Positions 52,515 through 62,656 of a stretch of DNA of 64,000 nt are shown here, piece by piece. Each line of letters begins with the position of its first letter. Positions within the stretch are counted from its first letter, which is position 1. Under the pieces are notes generated by a model. That model had not been told where the DNA came from. It saw only the letters and a program-made list of their open reading frames with translations, and did no database searches. A program made the translations under genes and the position numbers. The DNA lies in contig VBAR01000003.1 of the NCBI GenBank assembly GCA_005882315.1, positions 151,460 through 215,459 on the forward strand, given 5' to 3'. The DNA comes from Bacteroidota bacterium. GTDB taxonomy: Bacteria; Bacteroidota; Bacteroidia; Chitinophagales; Chitinophagaceae.

Positions 52515-53777
52515 CTACTGCATCAAGGATTGAACAGTATCTGGCGTCCTTTGCTGCAGTATAATTTTTTTTCCTTCAGCTAATTTTTCAAACACTTCCC
52601 TTGTATAATGCCTGATGGTGAGTAGTGAAAGATCCCTGGTGACCTGCACGTCAAAAATCTCCGAAGCTTCGAGTGCAAGCTTTTCAATTTTCTCTGGCCA
52701 ATTGTCCAATACGGCAGTAAAACTGATAGCCCCATTCTGCGTCAGGTTGGGTTTGAGCTTGTATTTTTCAAATAGATGGTAGAGTGTTCCGGTATGCTGT
52801 TCGCTTACAAAAGAGAAATCCCTTGAACTCATTTCCATCATCACCTGGTTCTCTTTAAGCACAATAATCGGTGGCAAACTCTTTACGGAATGACTATGAA
52901 TTACAGTGCCTTGCAGCCTAGGATTGAGAAAGCATTTTACATACATAGGAATCCCCTTATTCTGCAAAGGTTTGATGGTTTTAGGGTGAATGACCTGTGC
53001 TCCATAGTATGCCATTTCAATTACTTCGTTATAATTCAGTTCATGAATAGGCTGAGCTTCCGGAAATTTCTTTGGGTCAGCATTCATTACACTTTCCACG
53101 TCCTTCCAGATGGTAAGGCCATCGGCATTTAGCATATTAGCAAATACAGAGGCGGTATAATCACTTCCTTCACGGCCCAGGGTTGTGCTTTCATTTTCAT
53201 CGGTTGAGCCGATAAAGCCCTGTGTTAATACAATATTGGTTTTTTGAAATAAGGGGTTAATTAGCTCATCAATTTTGTGGCTGGTTTCTTCCCAGTTAAT
53301 CGTTGCTTCACGAAAATTATCATCTGTTCTTATTATATCTCTTACATCAATCCATTGATTGGTTACGCCGGCTTCATTTAAATAGTGACTTACAATGGCT
53401 GTTGAAAGCATTTCGCCACAACAAACAACCTGGTCATAATAATAATCATACTCACGAACCGGTTTGTCGTGCAGCAGCCATTCCACTTCAGTAAAAAAAT
53501 CAAGTAATTGTTGTTCGCATGCCAAAGCATTTTGTACCAACAGGTATTTTGCAGTTGTAAGATGTTGCTGTTTTACCTGTTCAAACAAACTAAGGGCTTC
53601 TTCATTTTTATTATTGCAGAATGCTTCCACCACTTTTTCCAAAGCATTGGTGGTTTTGCCCATAGCGGAAATGACTACCAGAATCTTTTTATCATTGTAT
53701 TGCTTTAATATGCCGGCTACATTTTTAATCCTGTCTACACTATTGACTGAAGCACCACCGAATTTAAAAACCTGCAT
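52515..53777 (-). CDS. Aspartate kinase
   Basis: A 420-residue monofunctional aspartokinase, the first step of lysine, threonine and methionine synthesis. The N-terminal nucleotide-binding motif is VFKFGGASVNSVDRI. TLGREGSDYTASVFANML is the substrate loop, and IWKDVESVMNADPKKFPEA is characteristic. Two ACT domains form the C-terminal third, so feedback inhibition is likely. It stands as a single gene with its own -7 box at 53843-53850. Confidence 0.93.
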   Translation of the reverse strand: MQVFKFGGASVNSVDRIKNVAGILKQYNDKKILVVISAMGKTTNALEKVVEAFCNNKNEEALSLFEQVKQQHLTTAKYLLVQNALACEQQLLDFFTEVEWLLHDKPVREYDYYYDQVVCCGEMLSTAIVSHYLNEAGVTNQWIDVRDIIRTDDNFREATINWEETSHKIDELINPLFQKTNIVLTQGFIGSTDENESTTLGREGSDYTASVFANMLNADGLTIWKDVESVMNADPKKFPEAQPIHELNYNEVIEMAYYGAQVIHPKTIKPLQNKGIPMYVKCFLNPRLQGTVIHSHSVKSLPPIIVLKENQVMMEMSSRDFSFVSEQHTGTLYHLFEKYKLKPNLTQNGAISFTAVLDNWPEKIEKLALEASEIFDVQVTRDLSLLTIRHYTREVFEKLAEGKKIILQQRTPDTVQSLMQ

Positions 53778-53842
53778 GAGTTATTTAATGTTTGATATTG
53801 AAGACCTGCTTACCGTCAGGCAGGTTGTGTATTTGTAATTTG

Positions 53843-53850
53843 CAAAGATA
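53843..53850 (-). promoter_or_regulatory. -7 box (TATCTTTG) of the aspartokinase gene
   Basis: Minus-strand TATCTTTG, exact consensus, 65 bases upstream of the ATG. A -33 element is not clear. Confidence 0.5.
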
Positions 53851-53916
53851 AGATGCAATTGCTACTGAGATTCGAAAAGGAAATGAGTTTTCAAATATGC
53901 TGAATAGAATTGCTGC

Positions 53917-53932
53917 AGTACAAGAGTGCGAC
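53917..53932. repeat. Dispersed 16-bp repeat, second copy
   Basis: AGTACAAGAGTGCGAC is identical to 38376-38391, here in the gap between aspartokinase and nagB and followed by GCAACAAAAGT instead of the palindrome. The remainder of 53851-54001 holds no gene. Confidence 0.7.
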
Positions 53933-54001
53933 GCAACAAAAGTATAATAGTAGCGGTGAAGTTTGGTACAATTCATTCATCATTTATAATTCATAACTTC
54001 C

Positions 54002-55909
54002 TCAGTAGTGCCATCTCACGAATGCTTCCATCGCTGCATAGTGAGTAAGGCCGAGGTCGGCATAAAGATTCGCTGTTGCTGCATTACGTTCTTCAGCCCG
54101 TTGCCAGAATTCTCTTGAATCGCTTCCCTGGAAGGGAACCATATCTTTTTGTGACTGATGAATAAAAATTCCGAAACGTTTTTTGAGTACCTGGTCGGGA
54201 CTCATCGGTATGGCCATCTCAATTTCTTCAATATTCCATTCCTGCCATGCGCCTTTATAGAGCCAGAGCCAGCAATCATTGATCCATTCGTCGCCGGCAG
54301 CTTTAATTCGTTTTAATGACTCCACTACCACATTGAAGCAAACAATATGTGTACCATGAGGATCTGCAAAATCACCTGCACAAAACACTTGCTGCGGCTT
54401 TATGGTGCGAAGCAGTTCCATGGTAAGCTTCACATCTTTCTCACTCATTGGTTTTTTCTCTATCGCCCCGGTCTCGTAAAAAGGAAGATTTTGAAAATGT
54501 ATATTCTCATCTTTGATACCTACATAACGGCAAGTTGCTTTTGCCTCACATTGCCTGATCAATCCTTTGATTGAACGGATGGTTGGTGTATCCATCTGGT
54601 TCGATCTTTTGCGGGAAATATATTTTCTTGCTTCAACCAAAATCTTATCAGATTTATTTGTATCAATGCCGGCTATTGCTTCAAAGCCTACTGCAAAATC
54701 AAGAAATCTTGTTACGAATTCATCTGTTACTGCAATATTCCCTGAAGTTTGATAAGCTACATGTACATCATTGCCCTGGTCATGCAAACGCTGAAATGTA
54801 CCACCCATACTAATGATATCATCATCGGGGTGAGGGGAGAAGATAACACAACGTTTGGGATAGGGCTCTGAACGTTCAGGATGATGGGGAATATTTGCAT
54901 TCGGTTTTCCTCCCGGCCACCCGGTAATGGAATCACGCAACATATAATAGACTTTAAGGTTGATCTCGTATGCATCACCTTCTTCCACCAGCAGATCACT
55001 AAGACCATATTCATTATAATCACTATTCGTTAAACTAAGTACTGGTTTTTTTAATTTCAATGCCATGTTCACCACAGCTTTCTTGATCATTTTTGGTGTC
55101 CATTCACATTCACCGGTAAGCCATGGTGATTTAAAACGTGTCAACTCTGACGCAGCTGCTTCATCAATATAAAAGGATACATCATCATGATTTTGTAATA
55201 AAGATGCGGGCACAGATTCGGAATCATCATCTTCAACAGATTGTTTTATAACCGCCGCCTTACCAGAACCCCATGCCATTAAGATGATCTTTTTTGCTTT
55301 CATTATCTCGCCAATACCCATAGTGATGGCAAGACGGGGGACTTCTGAAATATTTGCAAACTCGTATGCATTTGCAATACGGGTGGAGTTATCAAGTGTA
55401 ATTAATCTTGTTTTGGAATAAATGCCTGAACCTGGTTCATTGAAACCGATATGACCATTATTACCAATACCGAGGATCTGTAAGTCAATACCGCCTGCAT
55501 CTTCAACCATTTTTTCGTATTGGCGTGAATGTTCCTTTATTTTTTCTTTTGGTATTTCCCCATTAGGGATATGAATGTTTTTAGGATCTATATCAACATG
55601 ATTAAAAAGATGTACCCGCATGAACCGGTTATAACTCTGCAATGCATTATTATTGATCGGGTAGTATTCATCAAGATTAAAAGTGATGACATTTTTGAAA
55701 CTGAGTTTTTCTTCCTTATGCATTCTTACCAGTTCAACATAAAGTGTTTTTGGAGTAGAGCCAGTAGCAAGTCCTAATACACATTTTTCTTTTTTTGATT
55801 GCTTGTCACGGATCAGTGCAGCAATTTCTTTAGCTACTTCTACAGAACCTTTTTTTAGATCAGGGAAAATCTTAACCGGGATTTTTTCGAATGAATCAAC
55901 CATGCTCAT
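54002..55909 (-). CDS. nagB: Glucosamine-6-phosphate deaminase with C-terminal LmbE/PIG-L-like domain
   Basis: A 635-residue fusion. Residues 1-260 are NagB, which turns glucosamine-6-phosphate into fructose-6-phosphate and ammonia: GLATGSTPKTLY, FNLDEYYPI and GIGNNGHIGFNEPGS carry the active-site residues. From about residue 350 a LmbE/PIG-L deacetylase-like domain starts with VIFSPHPDDDIISMGG (H360 and following aspartates bind metal). This fused form is common in Bacteroidota. Whether the second domain deacetylates GlcNAc-6-phosphate is unproven. GH20 hexosaminidase lies upstream, pointing to GlcNAc use. Confidence 0.92.
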   Translation of the reverse strand: MSMVDSFEKIPVKIFPDLKKGSVEVAKEIAALIRDKQSKKEKCVLGLATGSTPKTLYVELVRMHKEEKLSFKNVITFNLDEYYPINNNALQSYNRFMRVHLFNHVDIDPKNIHIPNGEIPKEKIKEHSRQYEKMVEDAGGIDLQILGIGNNGHIGFNEPGSGIYSKTRLITLDNSTRIANAYEFANISEVPRLAITMGIGEIMKAKKIILMAWGSGKAAVIKQSVEDDDSESVPASLLQNHDDVSFYIDEAAASELTRFKSPWLTGECEWTPKMIKKAVVNMALKLKKPVLSLTNSDYNEYGLSDLLVEEGDAYEINLKVYYMLRDSITGWPGGKPNANIPHHPERSEPYPKRCVIFSPHPDDDIISMGGTFQRLHDQGNDVHVAYQTSGNIAVTDEFVTRFLDFAVGFEAIAGIDTNKSDKILVEARKYISRKRSNQMDTPTIRSIKGLIRQCEAKATCRYVGIKDENIHFQNLPFYETGAIEKKPMSEKDVKLTMELLRTIKPQQVFCAGDFADPHGTHIVCFNVVVESLKRIKAAGDEWINDCWLWLYKGAWQEWNIEEIEMAIPMSPDQVLKKRFGIFIHQSQKDMVPFQGSDSREFWQRAEERNAATANLYADLGLTHYAAMEAFVRWHY

Positions 55910-55977
55910 GGTAGCAATAATTTAAGTGTAAAAATACAAAATGATAAGTCAATGGTCGTGATAAACTGCTGCAAGGC

Positions 55978-58392
55978 TTAATTCACTTCAATTTCACTAA
56001 CAAACAGCCATGCTTTGTTACCAGCACCGGGATTTCCTTCCGGTATTCCGCCCCAGTTTCTTAAAATCACTTTTATATACCGTGCATTTCTTTCAGCAAA
56101 CTCCACTTTCATTGTACCAGTTTCAAGTCCTTTAATCTTTACATTAAAATCATCCGTTAAACCAACTGATGTAAAGTCAGTGCCATTTTCTGAAACAAAT
56201 ACTTCAAATGTCTGAGGTTGCCATATCCAGCTTCCTTTCTCTCTTAAAACATGTGCCACCACATTTTTAATTTTTTGTGATGATCCAAGATCGATCGTGG
56301 CTTCGCAATTACCACCAGAGAAGCCAAGGTATTCACGGCTTTTTGTCATTCCTTTTTCATTCACCACGCCATTTACTAATGTAAATGCGCCATCACCTGG
56401 ATAACTTTGGGATGGTTCCATTTTTAAATCGATCTTCTTCCCGGTTGCTTTATTAAAACTGAATGTTTGATATACAGGATTGCTAATTGATTTGCTGCCT
56501 GACATTGTTGTTGCTGCTAAGATCATAGAACTATTTACTGGTACTGGCGTTGTATAAGTTTTTCCATCCTTATATGTCGGCGCCGCAATCATTCCGGCTG
56601 TATGTGTGATATATTTAATTTCAACACCAGGTTGTTTTGATTCAAGTTTCCATTGCACGCCATTATTATCAAGCGAAGGAATTACTGAAGATTTAATATC
56701 AAACAAAGCTTTGCTATAATTTGCTTTCCAGAATTCATATCTTTTGAGTTGATCAAGTAACCTCGGTTCAAATTCATTCCAGTCTCTTTTTTCTTTAGGG
56801 CTCCACAGCACTTCACTTAATGCAGCTAATCTTGGAAATAACGTGTATTCCACTTTCTTAGGGTTCGTTATGTATTCTGTCCACAGATTGGCCTGTGCTC
56901 CTAAAACATATTTTGCTTGATCTGCATTTAGCTCTTTTGGTACCGGTTCATAAGCATATACTTTTTCTATGGGGTTATAGCCACCAAATGTTACCGAATC
57001 TTCATTTTCGCTTTGGCTATGATCAAAATAAACAGGATCACCCGGTGTCATGATCACTTCATGTTTTTGTTTTGCTGCTTCAATTCCACCAGCTTCACCC
57101 CGCCAGCTCATTACAATTGCATTCGGTGCTAATCCGCCTTCGAGTATTTCATCCCAGCCAATTAATGTTTTTCCTTTTTTATTCAGGTATTTTTCCATTC
57201 GCTGTATAAAATAACTCTGCAGCTCATGTTCATCAACCAGCTTATTCGCTTCCATTCTTTTCTGGCAGGAGGGACAACGTTTCCAGTTTTCTTTAGGAGA
57301 TTCATCACCCCCAACATGAATATATTTTCCGGGAAAAAGCTGAACTACTTCATCAATTACATCTTCCAGAAATTTAAATGTTTCTTCTTTGCCTGCACAA
57401 AACACATCGTCAAACACTCCCCAAGTTTCCTGTACCAGTTTACCGGGCTTTGATGTTACCATTGGCGAGATCAGCATTGAACTTTTTTGAGATATCATAC
57501 CGGGCGGAATCTTTGTTGATTCATCCGGGAAACAACTCAGTGAAGGATAAGCAGCAATAGCAGCGCTGCCATGACCGGGCATTTCTATTTCAGGTACTAT
57601 TGTTACGAAACGATCAGCAGCATACTTTACTACTTCCTTTATTTGTTCTTGAGTATAAAAACCAGTATGTGGAATATTATCACTGCCGCTACCCGGAAAG
57701 CGGCCAATAATGGATCCATTTCTGACTGAACCAACTTCAGTCAATCTTGGATATTTTTTTATTTCAATTCGCCAGCCCTGGTCTTCTGTTAAATGCCAAT
57801 GGAAATAATTCATTTTATGCAATGCGATATAGTCAATATATTTTTTTATAAAATCAACAGGCATAAAATGGCGCCCCACATCCAAATGCAAACCACGATA
57901 GACAAATCGGGGGTAATCTGTGATTGTTAATTGTGATATTGAAAGTTTTATTGTCTGTGGTGTTTTGGAAGGAGTGGGTATGGGTAATAACTGAATCAGG
58001 GTTTGAAAACCATAAAATAAGCCGGTTCTATTCCTGGCAGAAATGGAAATATGATTTTTTGTAACTATTAATGAATATTTACCCTCAATAGTATCGCTGG
58101 ATGGTAATGGACTTCTCGAGATCATTATCGAGTTATTTATTATTGAACTATCCTGCCTTCCATATACTTCTAATTTTAGATTATAGAACTTTTTAAGATA
58201 TTCATTAAAAAAATCAGCTTCTTTTTCAAGCCCATATCCATGTCCAAAAACAATTTTTGTTTTACTATTTATGGTAAATTTTTCCGGGGCAGCAGACACA
58301 AATAATTCCACCGGTTGCGGAATAATTTTTATACCCTGCGTTAATGAATTTATTGAAAACAGGAATACAGATAAAAGCAAGCAAATTCTCAT
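55978..58392 (-). CDS. Secreted beta-N-acetylhexosaminidase, GH20
   Basis: An 804-residue enzyme with a signal peptide. Order of domains: GH20b N-terminal domain, GH20 TIM barrel from YPRFVYRGLHLDVGRHFMP, then a C-terminal jelly-roll region with F5/8-type features (YIKVILRNWGG). The catalytic pair is D363-E364 in HVGGDESPKENW, and WHLTEDQGWRIEIKKYPRL lies upstream. It removes terminal GlcNAc or GalNAc from chito-oligosaccharides or glycoprotein glycans. The next gene, nagB, uses the released amino sugar after phosphorylation. Confidence 0.94.
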   Translation of the reverse strand: MRICLLLSVFLFSINSLTQGIKIIPQPVELFVSAAPEKFTINSKTKIVFGHGYGLEKEADFFNEYLKKFYNLKLEVYGRQDSSIINNSIMISRSPLPSSDTIEGKYSLIVTKNHISISARNRTGLFYGFQTLIQLLPIPTPSKTPQTIKLSISQLTITDYPRFVYRGLHLDVGRHFMPVDFIKKYIDYIALHKMNYFHWHLTEDQGWRIEIKKYPRLTEVGSVRNGSIIGRFPGSGSDNIPHTGFYTQEQIKEVVKYAADRFVTIVPEIEMPGHGSAAIAAYPSLSCFPDESTKIPPGMISQKSSMLISPMVTSKPGKLVQETWGVFDDVFCAGKEETFKFLEDVIDEVVQLFPGKYIHVGGDESPKENWKRCPSCQKRMEANKLVDEHELQSYFIQRMEKYLNKKGKTLIGWDEILEGGLAPNAIVMSWRGEAGGIEAAKQKHEVIMTPGDPVYFDHSQSENEDSVTFGGYNPIEKVYAYEPVPKELNADQAKYVLGAQANLWTEYITNPKKVEYTLFPRLAALSEVLWSPKEKRDWNEFEPRLLDQLKRYEFWKANYSKALFDIKSSVIPSLDNNGVQWKLESKQPGVEIKYITHTAGMIAAPTYKDGKTYTTPVPVNSSMILAATTMSGSKSISNPVYQTFSFNKATGKKIDLKMEPSQSYPGDGAFTLVNGVVNEKGMTKSREYLGFSGGNCEATIDLGSSQKIKNVVAHVLREKGSWIWQPQTFEVFVSENGTDFTSVGLTDDFNVKIKGLETGTMKVEFAERNARYIKVILRNWGGIPEGNPGAGNKAWLFVSEIEVN

Positions 58393-58414
58393 TCTAATTC
58401 TTTTTACAATTGTA

Positions 58415-58442
58415 TAAAAAAAGTCCCGCTGAAAACGGGACT
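58415..58442 (-). terminator. Intrinsic terminator of the CocE-type gene
   Basis: On the minus strand: AGTCCCG, seven-base loop TTTTCAG, CGGGACT, then six or more Ts. It separates the CocE-type gene from the GH20 gene 23 bases further on. Confidence 0.92.
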
Positions 58443-58459
58443 GTAATTTAGGAAGAAAT

Positions 58460-60325
58460 TTATTTCAATACAGGTAAACTAATACTGCTGCTGTTGGTAC
58501 CGTCATGATAGAGACGAATTGTTGCTTTCTGAAAATCAGCTTCACTGCATTCATAAATATTCACAAATTTCTGTGGATTGCGGTCTGCTAATGGGAACCA
58601 GCTGCTTTGCACCTGTATCATTAGCCTGTGTCCTTTTTGAAAAGTATGAGCAACATCAGGCAAATCGAATTTTACTCTTTCTATTTTATTCGGTGTAAAA
58701 GGAGAGGGGGTCTCAAAACTGTTCCTGTATTTGCCACGCATTATTTCGCCACGAACCAGCATTTGATAACCACCCATTAAATAACTACCAGTTCTGGGAG
58801 CCGGATACTGAAAGTCGTCAGGAAAAACATCAATGAGTTTTACAACAAAGTCAGCATCTGTTCCTGTAATGCTTACTAATAGATCTGCAATCACTGGACC
58901 TGCCAATGTCAAATCTTCCGTCAGCACATTAGTTTGAAATGTAAGTACATCTGTTCTTCGTGAAGCAAACCGCTGGTCATCGGTCATATATGCAGCAGTT
59001 CTGTTTTGATGCACATCTTCTGTATAAGGAACCGGGTGAGCAGGATCACTTACATATTCGCTGAAAATATTTTTACCAGCCTGTTTATTCCAATCCAGTT
59101 TTCCATTGGCTCCAAAATAAATTGGTGTTTCATTCATTAATGCAGGTGGCCATTGAGGTAATTTTTTCCATTCATTAACTCCGCTGAAAAATATAAGAGC
59201 TTCTGCAAAATTTGGATTCGAACCTTTTCCTTTCAGATAATAATTAAAGAAAGGAATTTCAATATTGTTCTGATACCAGATAGAAGTATTGGCGCCAAAC
59301 CTCACATTACCAAGTTGACTTCCATCGCGGCTGCTCCATTGTCCGTGGCTCCATGGGCCCATTACTAATTTATTATCTGTACCCGGACTTTGCTTTTCAA
59401 TCGCTTTATAAAGATTCCATGCACCATAACAATCTTCTGCATCAAACAAACCACCTACAACAAGCATAGCTGGTTTGATATTATACATAGCCGTTCTTGC
59501 ATTTCTTGCTTTCCACCAATCATCATAGTTGGGGTGTTTATACATCTCATGCCAGAATTTAATACTGTCGCCAATCATATTAGCCAGGTTTTTCAATGAG
59601 CCTGCTTTTAAATAAAATTCATAGTTGTCTTTTATCTTAAAATCATATCCCGGTGAACCCATTGTGGTTGGCTTAGGTCTTGGTTTTCCAAAACTGGGAT
59701 AAAAGCTAAAACCATCCATTTGGAAAAATGCACCATTATGATGGAAGTCATCTCCTAAAAACCATTCGGTAACCGGCGCCTGTGGACTGACTGCTTTCAA
59801 CGCAGGATGACCTGAGGCAGCAGCCATCGTAGAATAAAAACCGGGATAAGAAATTCCAAATACACCAACATTGCCATTATTATCGGGTTGATTTTTTATC
59901 AGCCAGTCAATAGCATCATAAGTATCACTTGCTTCATCTATATCAGTATTTGTTTTTTTGTCTTTTATAAATGGTCTTACATCTTCAAATTCACCTTCAC
60001 TCATCCAACGGCCACGAACATCCTGTAATACGATGATATAATTTTCACGCATATAATATTTCCAATGACTACCCCAGAATCCCCGCCAGTTACTTTCACC
60101 ATAGGGTGAACATGAGTAAGGTGTACGGTTCATCAGAATAGGATGTTTTTCACTTCTGTCTTTTGGTGCGTAAATGGAAGTGAATAATTTTGTTCCATCC
60201 CGCATGGGTATGTAAATTTCTTTTTTTGTGTAGTTGTCCTTTATCCATGCACTATCCTGGTCAGTTTGTGCATTAGAAAGAAAGAACGAAAATAAAAACC
60301 CAACGAGAAGTAGTTTGCGTAGCAT
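58460..60325 (-). CDS. Secreted CocE/NonD-family alpha/beta hydrolase (S15-like)
   Basis: A 621-residue protein with a signal peptide ending LSNAQ. The hydrolase core starts KEIYIPMRDGTKLFTSIYAP. The nucleophile is S159 in FGISYPGFYS, and YDAIDWLIKNQPDNNGNVG precedes it. The C-terminal PepX-type jelly-roll contains FQKGHRLMIQVQSSWFPLADRNP. Relatives include cocaine esterase, glutaryl-acylases and X-Pro dipeptidyl peptidases, so it may cleave an ester, amide or peptide outside the cytoplasm. Confidence 0.87.
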   Translation of the reverse strand: MLRKLLLVGFLFSFFLSNAQTDQDSAWIKDNYTKKEIYIPMRDGTKLFTSIYAPKDRSEKHPILMNRTPYSCSPYGESNWRGFWGSHWKYYMRENYIIVLQDVRGRWMSEGEFEDVRPFIKDKKTNTDIDEASDTYDAIDWLIKNQPDNNGNVGVFGISYPGFYSTMAAASGHPALKAVSPQAPVTEWFLGDDFHHNGAFFQMDGFSFYPSFGKPRPKPTTMGSPGYDFKIKDNYEFYLKAGSLKNLANMIGDSIKFWHEMYKHPNYDDWWKARNARTAMYNIKPAMLVVGGLFDAEDCYGAWNLYKAIEKQSPGTDNKLVMGPWSHGQWSSRDGSQLGNVRFGANTSIWYQNNIEIPFFNYYLKGKGSNPNFAEALIFFSGVNEWKKLPQWPPALMNETPIYFGANGKLDWNKQAGKNIFSEYVSDPAHPVPYTEDVHQNRTAAYMTDDQRFASRRTDVLTFQTNVLTEDLTLAGPVIADLLVSITGTDADFVVKLIDVFPDDFQYPAPRTGSYLMGGYQMLVRGEIMRGKYRNSFETPSPFTPNKIERVKFDLPDVAHTFQKGHRLMIQVQSSWFPLADRNPQKFVNIYECSEADFQKATIRLYHDGTNSSSISLPVLK

Positions 60326-60387
60326 GATAGTTTAGTTTTACCCGGTTAAATTAAGCCAATCTGTTTTTACACCCATAAAATATTTTT

Positions 60388-60858
60388 ATGAGCGATAATA
60401 AGCAAGTCATTGAACGATTTTATACAGCTTTTCAGCAATTGGATTATAAAACAATGCAGGATTGTTATAGTGATGATATTGTTTTTAGTGATCCGGTATT
60501 TTTAGTGCTGCATGGTGATGAAGCAAAAGCGATGTGGGAAATGCTGTGTAAAAACGCAAAAGAGTTTTCATTGACCTTTTCTGATATTGAATTGCTGGAT
60601 GAAGAATATGCAACCTGTAAATGGGTGGCCACTTATACTTTTTCAAAAACAGGAAACCGGGTTGTAAATAATATCAAAGCATTCATGAAACTGAAAGACG
60701 GAAAAATAATCGAGCATAGTGATGCTTTCCGTTTAAGTACATGGATCGGACAAGCCTTAGGTTGGAAAGGTGTATTATTCGGCTGGGCTGGTTTTATGAA
60801 AAGAGCTGTTCAGAAAAATGCAAGGCGCAATCTTGAAAAATTTATGGAAAAGAAATAA
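60388..60858 (+). CDS. NTF2-like (SnoaL-type) protein
   Basis: A 156-residue cytoplasmic protein with the cone-shaped NTF2-like fold: NKQVIERFYTAFQQLDYKTMQDCYSDDIVFSDPVF at the N-terminus (in part), then strands ATCKWVATYTFSKTG and NNIKAFMKLKDGKIIEHSDAF. A C-terminal tail of about 40 basic residues goes beyond the usual domain. Function unknown; the fold serves isomerases and binding proteins. Confidence 0.8.
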   Translation: MSDNKQVIERFYTAFQQLDYKTMQDCYSDDIVFSDPVFLVLHGDEAKAMWEMLCKNAKEFSLTFSDIELLDEEYATCKWVATYTFSKTGNRVVNNIKAFMKLKDGKIIEHSDAFRLSTWIGQALGWKGVLFGWAGFMKRAVQKNARRNLEKFMEKK

Positions 60859-60879
60859 CGTAGCTAAGTATATAAAGTA

Positions 60880-60914
60880 AAAAGGTATATAGAAAAGCCT
60901 CCTATATACCTTTT
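60880..60914. terminator. Bidirectional terminator
   Basis: AAAAGGTATATAG (60880-60892), nine-base loop, CTATATACCTTTT (60902-60914): 13 perfect pairs with A/T tracts on both sides, between the convergent NTF2-like and pirin genes. Confidence 0.88.
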
Positions 60915-60933
60915 ATACATTTATACTTAAAAA

Positions 60934-61839
60934 CTAATCCTGCAGTACTCCAAATTTTCCTGCATTCACATCATTAATTGCTTCTTCCACTTCCTGCCAG
61001 GTGTTCATCAGGAATGGGCCATATGCTGCAATAGGCTCTTCAATCGGTTCGCCTGATAAGATCAATACAACTGCATCTGTTGTTGCTTCAATAGTAAACT
61101 GTTCACCATCATTCTTCAGTAAAACAAAATTATCATTCAACACTTCCTTGTCCCGTCCGACCGGGTCATCCGGGCGGGCATTTACTTTTATTGTTCCTTC
61201 TATGACAAGTAGTCCTGTATTAAAATTTGCAGGCAGATTGAATTCAGCAGATACTCCTTTATTCAGCTTCGCATTATAAACCTGCATAGGTGTAAACGTA
61301 GATGCAGGACCTTTCACTCCTCCGTATTCACCGGCAATGACCTCAATAAAACTTGTTTTATCATTTAAGTAAGCTTTACCCATTGCACTATTAGTGATCT
61401 CCTGGTATTTGGGTTTTACTTTTTTGTCTTTTGCAGGAAGATTTACCCATAACTGTACCATTTGAAATAAGCCTCCGGTTTTGCTGAATTCCTTTTCATG
61501 ATATTCTTTATGCAGTAATCCTGAGCCTGCAGTCATCCATTGCACATCACCTTCGCCAATGATACCGCTGTTACCTGCACTATCGTGATGGGCTATTTTG
61601 CCATGATAGGCAATAGTCACTGTTTCAAAACCTGCATGCGGATGCACACCTACACCACGTGGTTCATCAGAAGGGTTGAACTCGATCTTTGAACCATAGT
61701 CCAGCATAAAGAAAGGACTCATCCTTTTTTTATCAATGAACCGGCTATTCGGAAAAAAATTATGTACACGAAACCCATCACCCACCATATGCGGTGGAGG
61801 AGGGGCGATGATCACATCTATTGATTTTTGATTGCTCAT
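60934..61839 (-). CDS. Pirin family protein 1
   Basis: A 301-residue bicupin. The N-terminal cupin shows VHNFFPNSRF, the HPHAGFETVTIAYHGKIAHHDSAGN region with the metal-binding histidines and WMTAGSGLLHKEYHE. The C-terminal cupin starts near residue 170. Some pirins have quercetinase activity; others regulate metabolism. It lies six bases downstream of a second pirin gene, a probable two-gene operon. Confidence 0.9.
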   Translation of the reverse strand: MSNQKSIDVIIAPPPPHMVGDGFRVHNFFPNSRFIDKKRMSPFFMLDYGSKIEFNPSDEPRGVGVHPHAGFETVTIAYHGKIAHHDSAGNSGIIGEGDVQWMTAGSGLLHKEYHEKEFSKTGGLFQMVQLWVNLPAKDKKVKPKYQEITNSAMGKAYLNDKTSFIEVIAGEYGGVKGPASTFTPMQVYNAKLNKGVSAEFNLPANFNTGLLVIEGTIKVNARPDDPVGRDKEVLNDNFVLLKNDGEQFTIEATTDAVVLILSGEPIEEPIAAYGPFLMNTWQEVEEAINDVNAGKFGVLQD

Positions 61840-61845
61840 ACTGTT

Positions 61846-62562
61846 TTATTTAAGAAGCGGAACTTCCATTAATAATATTTCAGCATCTGTATCTGCCAAA
61901 ATTTTTAATTCATTTGTTTCGGTAATGCCTAACCCATCCCGCTGATCCAACTTTTCGTCATTTACAGAAACTGAACCACTAATTACAAATGCATATACTC
62001 CACTATTCTCTTTCTTTAGTTTATAAGAAGTCGAAAATCCTTTATCCAGTTTACCTAAACTAAACCATGCATCCTGGTGAACTTGTACGCCACCATCATT
62101 TGTGCCGATGGGAGAAACAACGGTTAATAGTTTATTGTGCTTGTCAGCATCAGTAAAATTTTTCTGATCATAACGGGGCTCAACATTTTTCTTATTGGGA
62201 AAAACCCAGATCTGGAAAAACTTTACTGGTTTGTCCAGGTTCTTATTTTTTTCCCCGTGCTGAATGCCTGTGCCGGCACTCATCACCTGCACATCACCTT
62301 GTTTTATTACCTGCACATTTCCCATGCTGTCCTTATGTTCTAAAGCACCTTCGGTAGGTATCGAAATTATTTCCATATTATCATGCGGATGTGTTCCGAA
62401 ACCCATCCCGCCGGCCACTGTATCATCATTCAATACCCGCAATGCACCGAAATGCATTCGTTGTGCATCATAATACCCCGCAAAACTAAAAGTATGATAA
62501 GAATCCAGCCAGCCGTGACTGGCATGACCTCTTGTAGCTGCTTTATGTAAAATCGTTTTCAT
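61846..62562 (-). CDS. Pirin family protein 2 (YhaK-like)
   Basis: About 238 residues from MKTILHKAATRGHASHGWL; three upstream codons including another ATG at 62571 are possible. Motifs: FGTHPHDNMEIISIPTEGALEHKDSMG and VMSAGTGIQHGEKN, the cupin metal site of the YhaK branch. It is shorter than, and clearly different from, the next pirin, so this is not a recent tandem copy. Confidence 0.88.
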   Translation of the reverse strand: MKTILHKAATRGHASHGWLDSYHTFSFAGYYDAQRMHFGALRVLNDDTVAGGMGFGTHPHDNMEIISIPTEGALEHKDSMGNVQVIKQGDVQVMSAGTGIQHGEKNKNLDKPVKFFQIWVFPNKKNVEPRYDQKNFTDADKHNKLLTVVSPIGTNDGGVQVHQDAWFSLGKLDKGFSTSYKLKKENSGVYAFVISGSVSVNDEKLDQRDGLGITETNELKILADTDAEILLMEVPLLK

Positions 62563-62572
62563 ATACCCCAAA

Positions 62573-62586
62573 TCCGCCTCGGCGGA
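62573..62586. repeat. Palindrome TCCGCCTCGGCGGA
   Basis: A perfect 14-base palindrome just upstream of the pirin operon, close in sequence to the arms of the terminator at 839-853 (TCCGCC/GGCGGA). It could be the end of the FMN reductase transcript (minus strand). Confidence 0.5.
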
Positions 62587-62656
62587 GCTTTTAAAACCCT
62601 AAAGACATAAAGTCTTTACTGGTTATGATTAATAAATTGTTTTCAAATTTCTTTTT